Shown here one piece after another: positions 34,432-46,098 of a DNA stretch of 64,000 nucleotides; positions within the stretch are counted from its first letter, which is position 1, and the number at the start of each line of letters is the position of its first letter. The translations under genes were made by a program, and so were the position numbers. Under the pieces are notes generated by a model. The model had not been told where the DNA came from. It saw only the letters and a program-made list of their open reading frames with translations, and ran no database searches. Source of the stretch: Scalesia atractyloides (Eukaryota > Streptophyta > Magnoliopsida > Asterales > Asteraceae); assembly GCA_947069175.1 (NCBI GenBank), contig CAMTDV010000027.1, positions 43,537,369 through 43,601,368 of the forward strand, given 5' to 3'.

Positions 34432-36530
34432 TGTGACAACCGACAGTTTCCAGTTAAAATTAAGAGCATAACAAAAAGGAATACCATCATAATTAACGTA
34501 ATTAGACATAATTTACTCGATCAGGCCCCTGGAGAGCCTATGAACGTCTACTTGCTTCACGTTACGCGATATGGTGATAATCGAGAACTCAAACGCGAAT
34601 TTGAACGATAAGCGAACGGATGCCGAACGAATACTGACAACGTCTAAAAACATGAATTTTATACTTGTATTTATCAAACAGTTATGATTATGCAATATAT
34701 TTGGATATTCGGGCGTCGCAAAGCACAACGCGGAAGTTACACGGAAAACCGGAACGCACGGACAACGAAACGGAAGCCACGGACTAGAGTTACGTCTAAA
34801 TATTAATATATATTTTGATATATTTGGCTTCGTTTTCAAATTTTAATAATCCCGGTAGAAACCGGATCGAAAAACGGATAAAAATGGTGACCGTAGCGAA
34901 TTTCGCAATTATTTACGTAACCGGCAAACGGACACGTCAAACACCGACATAATTTTAGGCGTTTCAACTCTAAACTAACATATTACGATATTTCACAAAG
35001 TTCAGGAACGAAAACAGGCCATGGAAATGTTATTGGGCCACATGTAGCGATAATGGGCCTCGGACCCGACTCATTTAAACAGTAGACTTATATAAGCACA
35101 TCTAACCCTAAATTCTCTCATTTCACTCATCTGAAAACCCAAGCCCCTTTTCTGCAGACAACCCCTGCTCTCTCTTTCCCGGTCTCCGGAATCCGGCGGG
35201 ACCACCGGCCGATTCTGGTCATCTTCTCCGGCTACACATACACCACCCACAATGACACCTCTCTCCTGTACCCTTGTACTCGCAAACACCCAGAACTAGA
35301 CAAAGAGAGAGAGAGAAAGAGAGAGAGAGAGAGCGATGAGAGAGAGAGAGAGAGATCAGACGAGAGAGGGAGGCGGCGACGTGACGGGATTGACCGTGAC
35401 GGCAGCGGCGGTGGAGGACCTCGACGGCGACGGCGGCGGCGTGGGGGTTAACGGCAGTGATGATGATGTTGGTGGCTGTTTTCGGGTTGGGTTGGTTGGG
35501 TTGGGGTCAAGATACCACCGGCGAACACGCCGCAGCCAGCGGTTCCACGGCGGCGGCGGCGGCGACGGTTCACGGTGGCGTGGTAGTAAGGTTATTTTGG
35601 TTCAGGTTTTGGTTCGACTCAACTCAGTTTGGCTTCATCTCGGTTCAGTTTTGGTAGTTCTCGGTTCGGTTCGGGTGAACAAAGGTTCGAGTTCACTTCA
35701 ACTCGGTTCGGTCCTGGGTCGACTCATTCAGATCTTGGTACGGTCAAAACAGTCAACGACTCGGGTCTCACTTCAGGTTTGGGTCGACTGGTCAAACATG
35801 TTCAGTATTGATTCGGGTCCGATTCGGTCAGTTTCATCGGGACCGGGTTTGTTCCGGTCAAACTCGGTCAACCATGGTCAACTAAGTCAACAGCTGTCAA
35901 CACGGGTCGAAACCCGGCCAACTCAGTCAATGGGTCAATCAAGACTCGGTAAAAATTTAATTACGACACGAAATTTAATTATATTAGTTTATAAATATTA
36001 ATAATATTTATCGCGAAACCGTGCTCAAAACCGACCCGTTAATGATTACTTATCGCCAAAAACTTTAATATATATGGTTGAACCAACGTGCAATATTCGC
36101 GTAAAAACTATTAGTTAAAAATCGAACCGACGTCAATATATATATATATAAATTGGAATTATAATCGGCGAAACATTATATTTGAAATACGGCGACAAGT
36201 TATGTATGTGGTTATATTGACAATTGCGTTTTGATAAATAAATCGACAACTTGTATTGCTGGGACCGTTGGAAAACAGAGGAAACTCTTTCGCAAAAATA
36301 TGTAACACGAAAAGTGTTGTATTTCAAAGACGAAACGTCCGAATTCAAATGATTGTTATAAAATAAATATAGATATATTTATTTTGCCGATGCTATTAAA
36401 AACTTTCAACATCGAGCCGATGACTTTTCAATGAGAGTGATTACATGATAACAAGATTCGGTAATCGACTATAAAATAAATAATAATTATTTATGTCGAA
36501 ACGCGGAAACTAGATTTCAAACATCGATAA
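34432..36530 (+). mobile_element. LTR-like element D, unassigned
   Basis: It starts cleanly at TGTGACAACCGACAG inside family A gag. It has a TATA box (TATATAAG, 35089-35096), a CT-rich then GA-rich stretch at about 35160-35360, and a GC-rich, GGC-repeat part. This suits a long LTR with its promoter. No primer site or second end is seen, and it runs into the SIRE-1 leader at about 36530. An open frame at 35336-36001 is low in complexity and I do not call it a gene. Confidence 0.4.
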
Positions 36531-36556
36531 TTTATTCGAACGATGAACAAGACTGT

Positions 36557-36735
36557 TCGTACAAAAGACCATGTCAGCATGAAGAACAAGACTGTTCGTA
36601 CAAAAGACCATGTCTGCATGAAGGACCTTGTTCGCACGAAACACAAATTGCTCGCACGAAAGAGTGTCCTTCGTACAAACAAACTGGTTCGTACGAAGAA
36701 GTGTGACTCGTACGAATCACTGATTCGTACGAAGA
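36557..36735 (+). repeat. TCGTACGA cluster 1, SIRE-1 leader
   Basis: Eight copies of TCGTAC(G/A)A or TCGCACGA start at 36557, 36596, 36632, 36652, 36671, 36689, 36708 and 36725. The spacing is 17-20 bases or twice that. The spacer bases differ between copies. The cluster lies just ahead of gag. Confidence 0.85.
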
Positions 36736-36873
36736 ACAAGCTTCTTTGATCTGTTTTTCATGTTTCAGTTTTTCAAAACTTTGTGGTTTTTAGAATTGTG
36801 AACTTTAAAGGAGATTGTTATTTTCCAAAATTAAACTTTAAACCTTTTAAAATTTCATACACTAGAAAACATA

Positions 36874-39800
36874 ATGGGTACTAATCCTTGGGATTGGGGG
36901 AGTAGTTCAAGCACAAATCAAGACTCATCACAAAGCTCTGCAACCTCATGGGTTAAATCACTAATGCCTCAACACACAACCATGATTCCTGCAAATCAAT
37001 GGGCATGTGTGGAAAATCAAAATCAGAGCATTCAGACTCTTCTTATAAGCGAGAGTGAAACTGGAAGTAATAACCGTCCACCAAACATAAACCATATGAA
37101 CGATTATCCTTCATGGAAAAGTTGTTTCCATTCATATGTTTTCGATCAAAATTCAGAATTATGGACATGTCTTACTACACCATAAAAGGAATCTCTCGAA
37201 GAAGCAGGATCAAATCCAACCTCCTTAGCCAACTTAGATGAAAGCGATAAAAAGGCCTACGATTTAGAGAAGAAGGCATTTGCTATCCTTACACAAGCAC
37301 TTCATAAGGACATTTATCATTAGTTTGTGTATGTACCACCACCAAAAATCTGTGGGATACTTTGGAAGCAAGAGGAGAAGGAAATGCTGCAACCAGAAAA
37401 ATACGACATCATCTGCTGAAGAAAGAGTTTGAAGGTTTCATGTTCATGGAGAATGAAACACTGGCGACATGACAACACGTTTCTACCACCTGCTTAGTGA
37501 AATGAATTCATACAAAGTGTTAGCATCTCCACAGGAAATCGTAATGCGTTTTGCTGACGCCTTACCGCCAAAGTGGAGTCAATTTATTTAATTACTAAGG
37601 CATACAGGTGTTTTGGATGTGATCAGCATCTATGAATTTGTTCAGAAGCTGGAGAACAAATATGAAGAAGAAATCCGGAAAGCAAAAAGGGTTTCTGATT
37701 CACAAAACCCTGAGATGTACTTTGGAGGTATTAACACAGGTATCAGTACAACTCAGCAACCAAAACTTCAAACCGCATTTGTGTCAAATGTTAACCCCTT
37801 TCTACCACCACCAGTTCAAACAGATCAATCTACCGCCTCAAGTACTCAAACCTATGGTCAAGTATTTGATCCTAAAGCCTTTCTAGCACAACCTCAAGTT
37901 GTTACACCTCAAGTTCCACAACAATCCTTTCAATAATCTTTTTATGGTAACAACTTTCAACCTGCAAATCCTAATACCGTCAGACTTGACACGTCACATC
38001 TTTCCAAGGTCAGTGTAGAAGTTGCTCGGGAACACATGGAACTTCTGAACACCAAGGTTAGTGCTTATTGTGGACTAGTCGTTGGTCAAATTGGAAACAT
38101 CAATTTGACTAATGAAGACTACCAACAAATAGACAGAGATGAGATGGAGTTAATGGAAATTAAATGGGCTTTTGCAAGTGCGGTCAGAAGAGCTAAGGAT
38201 TACATGAGCAGAACTAGAAGAACAAGTTTAGAAAGCAAGAAAGATACGAAATATGGTTTTGATAAAGATGTTGTTACTTGCTTCAACTGTGGTGAAAAAG
38301 GTCACTTCAAGCGTGAGTGCACTAGACCCAGCATACAAGGAAATCACAACCCTTTCCGAAGTTAGTCACAACCATTCAACACAATTCAAGTTACAATGAA
38401 CGAAGAATAGTAGCTGTTACCAAGCCAAACAACACCAATTAGTCTTGGCCTTCAAACAACACAAACAGAACCCTAGTAGTTCAAGCAGATAAAGGATGCG
38501 ATTGGTCAGTACAATTGGGAAACGAGAATCAAGGAGGAACTGCATGTTATGCCAAGATTATTAATCGGATCAAACATGTTCACATCATTGACACTTCTGA
38601 TGATGATGATAGTTCTAGGTATAATGGTAGTTCTGACGAGGAATGCTCGAGTGCAGGTGGTTATGGATCTGATTCAGATGTCAGGGAAAGGATTGATACT
38701 AAGGTCAATGAGTTGCTGAAAGAAGTAGATAAGTTGAAAAGTCAAAAGGCTGGTTTGATGAAGAAAGCAGAAGTTGCATCGAAGGAAATGGAGAAAATCT
38801 TTACAAACAGTGCATCCTTTTCTCATCATACTGCCTTCATGGCTAATGTTGTTGGTTTGACAAGTCAAGTAAAATCTGACTCTCCTAAGATATGCAGTGA
38901 TTGTGCTGAATTAAAACAAAATTTGAAACAATATACAGTCACAATCAAAGCTTAGTTGTTGAACTATCAAAATGAAAAGAGGCAAATCTGGCTTTAACTC
39001 GAAACAAAAAAGAAACTCTTAAGAAAAGCGTTTCTAAATTAACAAAGACAATTTTGAACAAGCAAACATGAATTAATAACTACATTAATATCCTTGAAGA
39101 AACAAAAAAGGAGTTAGTCATTGCCAAATGCAAACATGATGCAATTAAGCTCAAATTGGAAAGTTATTCTAACTCCTGATATGTGCTTGATCACATCATT
39201 GACGTTCAAAAACTTAAGGGAGATGTCAAATGCATTGGGTATAAATCATGCCCACCTCCTTTGAAACACAATTCTACCAAATTGCCTGATGAAGAGGAAA
39301 TGCCACGCTTTAAACCATCTGTACCTCTTAATCCTGAAGAGTTTGCAGCAGGATTAGGGTTTAAGCTGGACAAATACTCAGTTGAATCAAGAAAATCAGA
39401 GAACTCATCATCTGTTGTTGATCAGAACCTTCTACAATAAAGGAGGTTGATTCATCAGATGATGAGTCAGAGAAAATCGATCAGGATCAATCTCTTGATG
39501 AAGAATGGGATAGAAATTTCTGTTATTCTCGATGTGATTACTGTTGAAAATCAAGGGAATGATCCTATGAAATTTGTCAAGACAAATGCGTCTACAGTTG
39601 AAAATGATAATGTGTTGTATACTTTGAATGGGGACAAGAAAATTTATTCAAACAAAGACTTACCGATCAAAAATGTAAATCCAACTTCAATTGATCAAGT
39701 TTTTGAAAATTCAACAACCAACTTTTTGGAAAAGAAGAATTCAATCAAGTCACAACCATTATCCATTTCAAAAGAAAAATAACAAGAAAAGCGAGATGAA

Positions 39801-40258
39801 AAACCTAAGGTATCACAACCAAAGGTTGAAGCTAAAGGAGCTCGCTACAAGAAGAAATCAAAGAATGTTAAATTTGTGAGTTCAACTGGTACTGATAAAA
39901 TCGAGACTTTTGAAAGCATGTCTAATATTGATTTTGTAAATAAAGTTAAGATTTTGAAGCGTAACAGTCCAAACAATTACACTCAACATACAAATGGGTG
40001 TGAAAATGAACTAAGTACCTCTAGACCCACAAGTTCCACATCAAGTCATAAAACAGGATCTCCTAAATTTTTTGAAAGGAGAACATGTTTTAAGTGTGGA
40101 GAGTTTGGCCACATAATCAAAAATTATACCAACCTAGCAAAACCCAGATTCGTTGAAAAAGCCCCTCCTGAACCAACTTGCCAACGTCAATCTGTGTCAC
40201 CAAAACAAGACAAACGTATTGTTAAAGAACAAGAAGAAAAACAGAGACGTAACAAGTA
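36874..40258 (+). pseudogene. SIRE-1 Copia gag region
   Basis: Gag starts MGTNPWDWGSSSS at 36874. TAA at 37183-37185 ends the first frame, and the family text continues in shifted frames through the UBN2-type capsid region (YDLEKKAFAILTQAL, LEARGEGN, HLLKKEFEGFMF). A CCHC knuckle CFNCGEKGHFKREC is intact at 38279-38320. A long helical, charged part follows (38515-39440). A second knuckle near 40086-40127 ends in Tyr where Cys is expected. Two knuckles and a long coiled-coil Gag are typical of SIRE/Maximus Copia elements. Many stops and frame changes interrupt it. Confidence 0.82.
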
Positions 40259-43200
40259 AAAATAATTGAAAAAGCATTAAACCGGATTTTTCATAAAGGA
40301 AACCAAATTCATCAAGTTTGATAAAACTAGAAGTATTTAAAAATGTAAATAATAGTCATTCTGGTAAATTTCAATAATCTTGGAAACCTAAAACCGGCAA
40401 TGTTTCAGGGGGAGGCACAAAGTTTCCCAATCATCAAGAAATAAAAATCACATTTCTTGATGATAAGGGTCGACCCAAGACCACTAATGCTTGGGTCCCC
40501 ATCTTAAACTGATCGGGTATTGAAATGCGCCTGATGTTCTAGGAGGAACTGTGAATAGTCATTGGATTATTGACAGTGGAGCATCAAGGCACATGACAGG
40601 CAACTTGCTCCTTTATGATGTGAAAATCATTAAAGGAGGCTATGTTGCTTTTGCTGGAGATAAGGGTGGATACATCATTGGAGAAGGAATGGTTTCTAAT
40701 GGTGTTGTTAGTTTTGACAAGATCAATTATGTTCATCAAACTGATCACAATCTTTTGAGTGTTTCTCAAATCTGCGACAAGAACTTCACGATTCATTTTG
40801 ATGATGCCGGATGTTATGTGCTGAAACCTGGTTTCAAGATTCCCAAAGAATGGATTCTCCTGTCGGCTCCAAGAATTAATAACTTGTATATTCTTGACAT
40901 GAGCCAAGCTATTAACACGACTGCACAAGTTACATGTTTTGTCTCAAAAGCCACCGAAAAGGAATCAATCTCTTGGCATAGACGAATGGGACACATTCAC
41001 TTGAGGAAAATGAACTATTTGGTGAAAAACAATCTTGTGAGTGGTGTACCAGTAAAGAACTTTCATTTACAAGACATCTGTGTATCATGCCAAACGAGAA
41101 AGCAAGCTCGAAAATCCCACCCTGTGAAGAAAATTAACACTGTGAATATGCCTCTGGAACGTCTTCATATGGACCTCTTTGGACCTATGAAACACAAGAC
41201 TACCTTTGGTGATTCATATTGTTTAGTAGTTACTGATGACTACTCAAGATTTTCATGGGTAAATATGTTGGCATACAAGAGTGAAGTTCCTGAAATCCTC
41301 AAGAATCTCCTGACGCTACTTGAAAATTTGACCAATTTGAATATAAGGAAAATCAGAAGTGACAATGGCACCAAATTCAAGAACCATGTTATGGATGAGT
41401 TCTTTTCTTCTAAAGGCACTTTGCATGAGGGGCTAAGAGGAAAAATAGAACTCTGATTGAAACTGCAAGAACTATGTTAGTAGAATCAGAACTTCCTGTT
41501 CAATTTTGGGGAGAGGCTGTGGCTACTGCATGTTATACGATGAATAGAGTTTGTACGGTGAAGAGGCATGGGAAAACATGTTTCGAGTTGTTACAGAAAA
41601 GGAAACCGGATGTGTCTTTCTTAGAACCTTTTGGAGCCGCATGCACTATGATTGATCCACATGGTAAATTCGGTCCTAAGGCTATCGAAGGTTTCTTTCT
41701 TGGATATGCTACTCCAAATTTCAGACTATGGAATTTGTCAACGAAAAAGATTGAAGAATGGGGTGAAGTGAAGGTTCAAAGATATATTGAATTAATAAGA
41801 GCTCCGGGTGCTCCATGGATGTTTGACTACGATGGACTATTTGACTCCTTTAATCTGCCAACTTTGGAAGATGTTTCTGCAGCTGCTCAAATGTTACTAG
41901 AAAGTGATACTAAAGTTGACTCGTCATTAGTACGACCAATTATTGTTAACCCTCAAGTGTCTACTTCGGTTAACAATCTTGTTCCAAATGAGGAATTAGA
42001 AGATGCTGCTGATTACAATGTTTCGTCAGAAGATGATGAGTTCCATGATACAAATGAAGCTACTTCTGGTCGGGTTCCTGGAATTTCAGATGTCACGTCA
42101 AATGTGCAAAATCAAGGGATGGCTGAAGGTCTTGCTTCTACATCTTCATTAAATCCAGCAAATGAATTAGTTGTTGATCTGAATATCAACAATTTGGGTA
42201 TAAATTCTTGAGTTCCTGATGTTCGTGAAACTCGAATTCATAATACCCATCCTCAGCAGAATATTATAAGAGATGTCCAGAGTGGTGTGCAGACTCATAA
42301 TCAGCTAAGGAATAACCAGAATGCTGGTTTGTATTCAGCTATTAGGGAATATGGGAAACAGAATGATTGGTCTTTTGCCTGCTATGTCTGCCACATAGAA
42401 CCAAAATCTTTGAAGGAGGCAATGAAAGAAGACTCATGGGTTGAAGAGATGCAAGAAGAACTTCAGCAGTTTCAGAAGTTGGGCGTGTGGAAATTGGTTG
42501 ACAGGCCTGGCAACTACAAGAAGATTGGTACAAGATGGGTTTACAAGTGTAAGAAGGATGACTGAGGTGTTGTGAGAAACAAAGCAAGATTGGTTGTCTA
42601 GGGTTTTAATCAGGTAGAAGACATTGATTACAATGACGTTTATGCACCGGTAGCACGTCTTGAGGCCGTTAGAATCTTCTTGGCTTATGCGTCCTACAAA
42701 AAGTTTACCATTTATCAAATGGATGTGAAGAGTGCATTTCTTCATGGTGTGGTTGAAGAAGAAGTATATGTTGAGCAACCGCCTGGTTTTGAAGATCCAA
42801 TCCATCCTGACAAGGTTTGGCTTCTGAATAAGGCACTATAGGGTCTCCATCAAGCTCCACGGGCTTAGTATGAAACGTTGTCTTCCTATCTCCTGAAGAA
42901 TGGTTTTTGACGTGGATTGATCGACTGTACTCTCTTCATCAAGGAAGAAAATGAGGACTTATTGTTGGTACAAGTATATATTGATGATATTATTTTTGGG
43001 TCTACAAAGAAGAAATTGTGCAAAGAATTCGAGCAGGTGATGCAAGAGGAGTTTGAGATGAGCACAATGGGAGAAATGACTTTCTTTTTAGGTTTGCAAG
43101 TTCATCAATCTCAGGAAGGGATTTTTATCCATCAAACCAAGTACGTCGGGGATATTCTCAGATGATTGCAGATGGAAGACTCAAAGCCTTTGGGAACTCC

Positions 43201-43922
43201 ATAAGCTCAAAATCATGGGATTACTCCTGATGGAATGGGTGAACATGTGGAACCATCTCTTTATCGTGCTATGATCCGATCTCTTATGTATCTTACTGCT
43301 TCAAGACCCGATATAATGTACCCAACTTGTCTTCTAGCTCGCTACCAGTCAAGTCCAAAGGTTTCTCATTTGATGGCTATGAAAAGAATTTTTCGTTATT
43401 TGAAGGGTCGCCCGAACACTGGTCTCTGGTACCCTAAGGATGATAAGTTAGATGTGACAGCATTCAGTGATTCTGATCATGGTGGCTGCAAGATTGATGC
43501 AAAATCAACATCAGCCGGATGTCAGTTCTTGGGAAATCGCATAGTCACGTGGCAGTGCCAAAAGCAGATTTTGTAGAACGTCAACCTGTGAGGCTGAGTA
43601 TATTTCTGCTTCTAGTTGCTGCTCTCAGGTTCTATGGATCCAACAACAAATGCACGACTACAGTTTTGAATTTCTAACTACTTCTATTTTTATTGATAAC
43701 AAAGCTGCTTTACAGATCACTCGTAATCCTGTACAGCACTCAAAAACCAAACACATTGAGATTAAGTATTATTTCATACGAGATTGTTATGAAAAGAAAC
43801 TTATCAATGTTGTAAAAATCCACACCGGTCACCAACGTGCCGACCTGTTTACAAAATCTTTTGATAAATGTCGTTTTGATTATCTCCTTTTGGTCAATGG
43901 CATCAAAGTGAAACCCGAGTAA
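40259..43922 (+). pseudogene. SIRE-1 Copia pol
   Basis: Order is protease, integrase, reverse transcriptase, RNase H, the Copia plan. Protease motif DSGASRHMTG is intact at about 40569. Integrase has the HHCC site (WHRRMGHIHL to CVSCQTRK), LHMDLFGP and RSDNGTKF, but a deletion at about 41425-41440 removes the segment before the catalytic Glu and the residue itself reads Lys (GAKRKNRTLIE). Reverse transcriptase keeps YIDD (42977-42988) but has five stops in one frame at 42563, 42599, 42839, 42866 and 42908. RNase H text includes SDSDHGGCKIDAKSTSAG, ending after KHIEIKYYFIRD and LFTKSFD at 43922. A second gap separates 42211 from 42287. Confidence 0.88.
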
Positions 43923-44546
43923 ATCATCCTTGGCTAATCATTTTTCGTAAATAATTTCTTAAAAATCTAAAAATACAAAAAGATTTTATGTTTTCTCTTA
44001 TTTTTATATTTTAGGGGGAGAAAATTTCTAGAAAATACAAAAACATGAGAAAATTCAAAAATACAAAAACATGTCTTTTATTTAGTTAAGTTTTTCATTT
44101 ATTTACCTTCTCTATTTCAGGGGGAGAAAAATTTAGAAAAATACAAAAACAATAGAAAATCCAAAAATCAAAAATGAGTTTCTTGGAAAGATAAGAGAAG
44201 ATGATGATACACACCAGTGATCTGCCAAAAATGGTTAAAAACATAAAGGAAAATTGATAAGTAGCTTTACTAATGATGTATCAGTAGGCTCACAATTAAA
44301 TTAAAATGTGTAGGTTGATATAAACATAATGGACTGCAAGCCAGGTGGGAAACGTTCATTGGCATATGGTCTTGGTACAGAAATTTCGTTTGATAGTATG
44401 CTGAGGTTCTGAAATATGCGGTCTTTATGCTTGCTTATCATCTGGGTATTATGGTTGAATCTTTTACCGAAAAATAATGGTGACACAAGTCTAGAACTTC
44501 CATGATACCATACATACGTGTAAATACTGCATACGACCATCAATAA

Positions 44547-44757
44547 GTGATAAAAATATCACATCCACCCAAAAATAAGTGATAATATATCACAGCTTTA
44601 TGCGGGAGCTAAGTTCGTCTCTTGGACGGTACAATGGTACTAACCTGTTCACGGACTTACTCATGTGACCTGCATGCATTTGAAAATCAAGTTCCTCATC
44701 AATAAGTGATTTAATCACATAGGGCTTGTTTTCAATCAAAATAAGTGAGTATCTCAC
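44547..44757 (+). repeat. Four AATAAGTGA...TCACA hairpins
   Basis: Each is preceded by AATAA. They are GTGATA-N4-TATCAC (44547-44562), GTGATA-N3-TATCAC (44579-44593), GTGATTTAATCAC (44706-44718) and GTGAG-TAT-CTCAC (44745-44757). The fifth pair changes from T-A to G-C in the last copy, so pairing is kept. Confidence 0.75.
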
Positions 44758-45386
44758 ATCAAGTACGTCAAAACAGATGATAAGCAGTATACTCACCGGT
44801 AAGATTTTCTCTCGTGCATATCTTGATACGGGAATGTGTCGTGAAGTGGTTGAACACCAGCTAGTAAGGATAATTCATACATTAATCATATCTCCTAATC
44901 ATGATTACATCTGATAAGCTGAGCTTACGTGACAACAATACCGATAATCATAGTAGAATACTTATTTATTTAATTTGATGTTTCAATCAAAACTCGTTTT
45001 TGACAAGATTAAAAGCTGTTATGATTCTCTTACCTTGAAAATTTGAAAAGGGCTGCCTAGTAAATATACAGTTTATTCTTATCTGTTAGTAGTTATTTTA
45101 GTTTAGTTTACTCTGTTTTAAATTAAGTTATTTTTTATTTAACCAAAGATGGAAGCTCAAAAGTTTTCTACCACGATACGTCCTAAAAATCATTTTTCTT
45201 GCTATCATAACTTCATAAAGTACTTTCTTACAACAGGTAAACTCATCTTAAAGAACAAATCAGTTTAACGAGCACTTTTCCTAACTTAATTTATGAGTAG
45301 TGTGGATATGTGCAAAGTTCTAAACAGGTCAACGAAAAACCTAAGGTCCTCGAAGAACTGAAATTCCAGTTTTGAAAAACTTGGAC

Positions 45387-45494
45387 TCGTACGAAACAGA
45401 GATCACTCGTACGAGTGATTGTGCATCGTACGAAAGACCACTGGTGTCTTGTACGAATGGCAGTTCTTCATACGAGCTAAGGTTCTTCGTACGA
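45387..45494 (+). repeat. TCGTACGA cluster 2
   Basis: Copies start at 45387, 45407, 45426, about 45449, 45468 and 45487, a step of 19-20 bases except one of 23. Two copies have a changed core (TTGTACGA, TCATACGA). Confidence 0.85.
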
Positions 45495-45776
45495 GTATCA
45501 TGATGTGGTATAAAGGTGATGAAGTTCTTTGGTACAACTTTACTTTCACCTAGCTCACGTCATCCTTTCACCTCTCTTTAAGTTGTTTCTGATATTTTTA
45601 AGATATAATTTGACAATATTGACATATCTTGAAGATGAATGATTTGAACATAATATGACTATGTGACATTGTCTGACATGAACAACAAACTTTAAGCGAA
45701 GAATCTTTAACGAAAAACAAGTTTCTCATGAATAAGCTTCTCTTGAAGTTGTTTGTGAGAACAAGATGTTTCTGAT

Positions 45777-45939
45777 TCGTACGAGTGAAATACCACTCGC
45801 ACGAGTAACATGTCGCTCGTACGAGCTAGTTATTCGTACGAGTAAATCACTTGTTTCACTAAGTCAGGTGTTCGTAAAAATCAGTTGTTCTTCGTACGAA
45901 TAAATTGTTATTCGTATGACTCAGTAGTTCTTCGTCCAG
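45777..45939 (+). repeat. TCGTACGA cluster 3
   Basis: Copies start at 45777, 45797, 45817, 45834, 45872, 45892, 45912 and 45932. Almost all steps are 20 bases or a near multiple. The 12-base spacers are not alike. Confidence 0.88.
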
Positions 45940-46098
45940 GGAATACATACATACCGAAAGTTTGGAATAAAATGTTTTGTGTATATTCCCTAATGAATTT
46001 ATGTTCTTAATGTTGTTGTCTTATGTGTACATAATGGAACAAAAGGAACATAAAAGAAAACCGCAACGAAGAGAACTGGCAAGTCAGAAGTGGAAATT

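Larger units (their letters stand above)
43923..46050 (+). other. SIRE-1 spacer between pol and ORF3
   Basis: Non-coding. It contains two tandem polypurine-tract-like sequences (44013-44024 and 44119-44131, about 106 bases apart in a duplicated segment rich in AAAATACAAAAACAT), four GTGA-TCAC hairpins (44547-44757) and two TCGTACGA clusters (45387-45494 and 45777-45939). Confidence 0.7.

Noticed and set aside
35336..36001. Open frame of 221 codons in element D
   Set aside because: It is built from GA, GGC and GGTTCG-type repeats with no family features, and it lies in LTR-like DNA. Open by composition.
36491..36749. Frames on both strands reading repeated VRT/SYE words
   Set aside because: They are translations of the TCGTACGA array. 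The 20-base step rotates the frame, so no repeat protein is implied.
45387..45939. CRISPR-like array
   Set aside because: Repeats are 8 bases with 12-base spacers in a plant retroelement. There is no repeat of CRISPR length and no cas gene.
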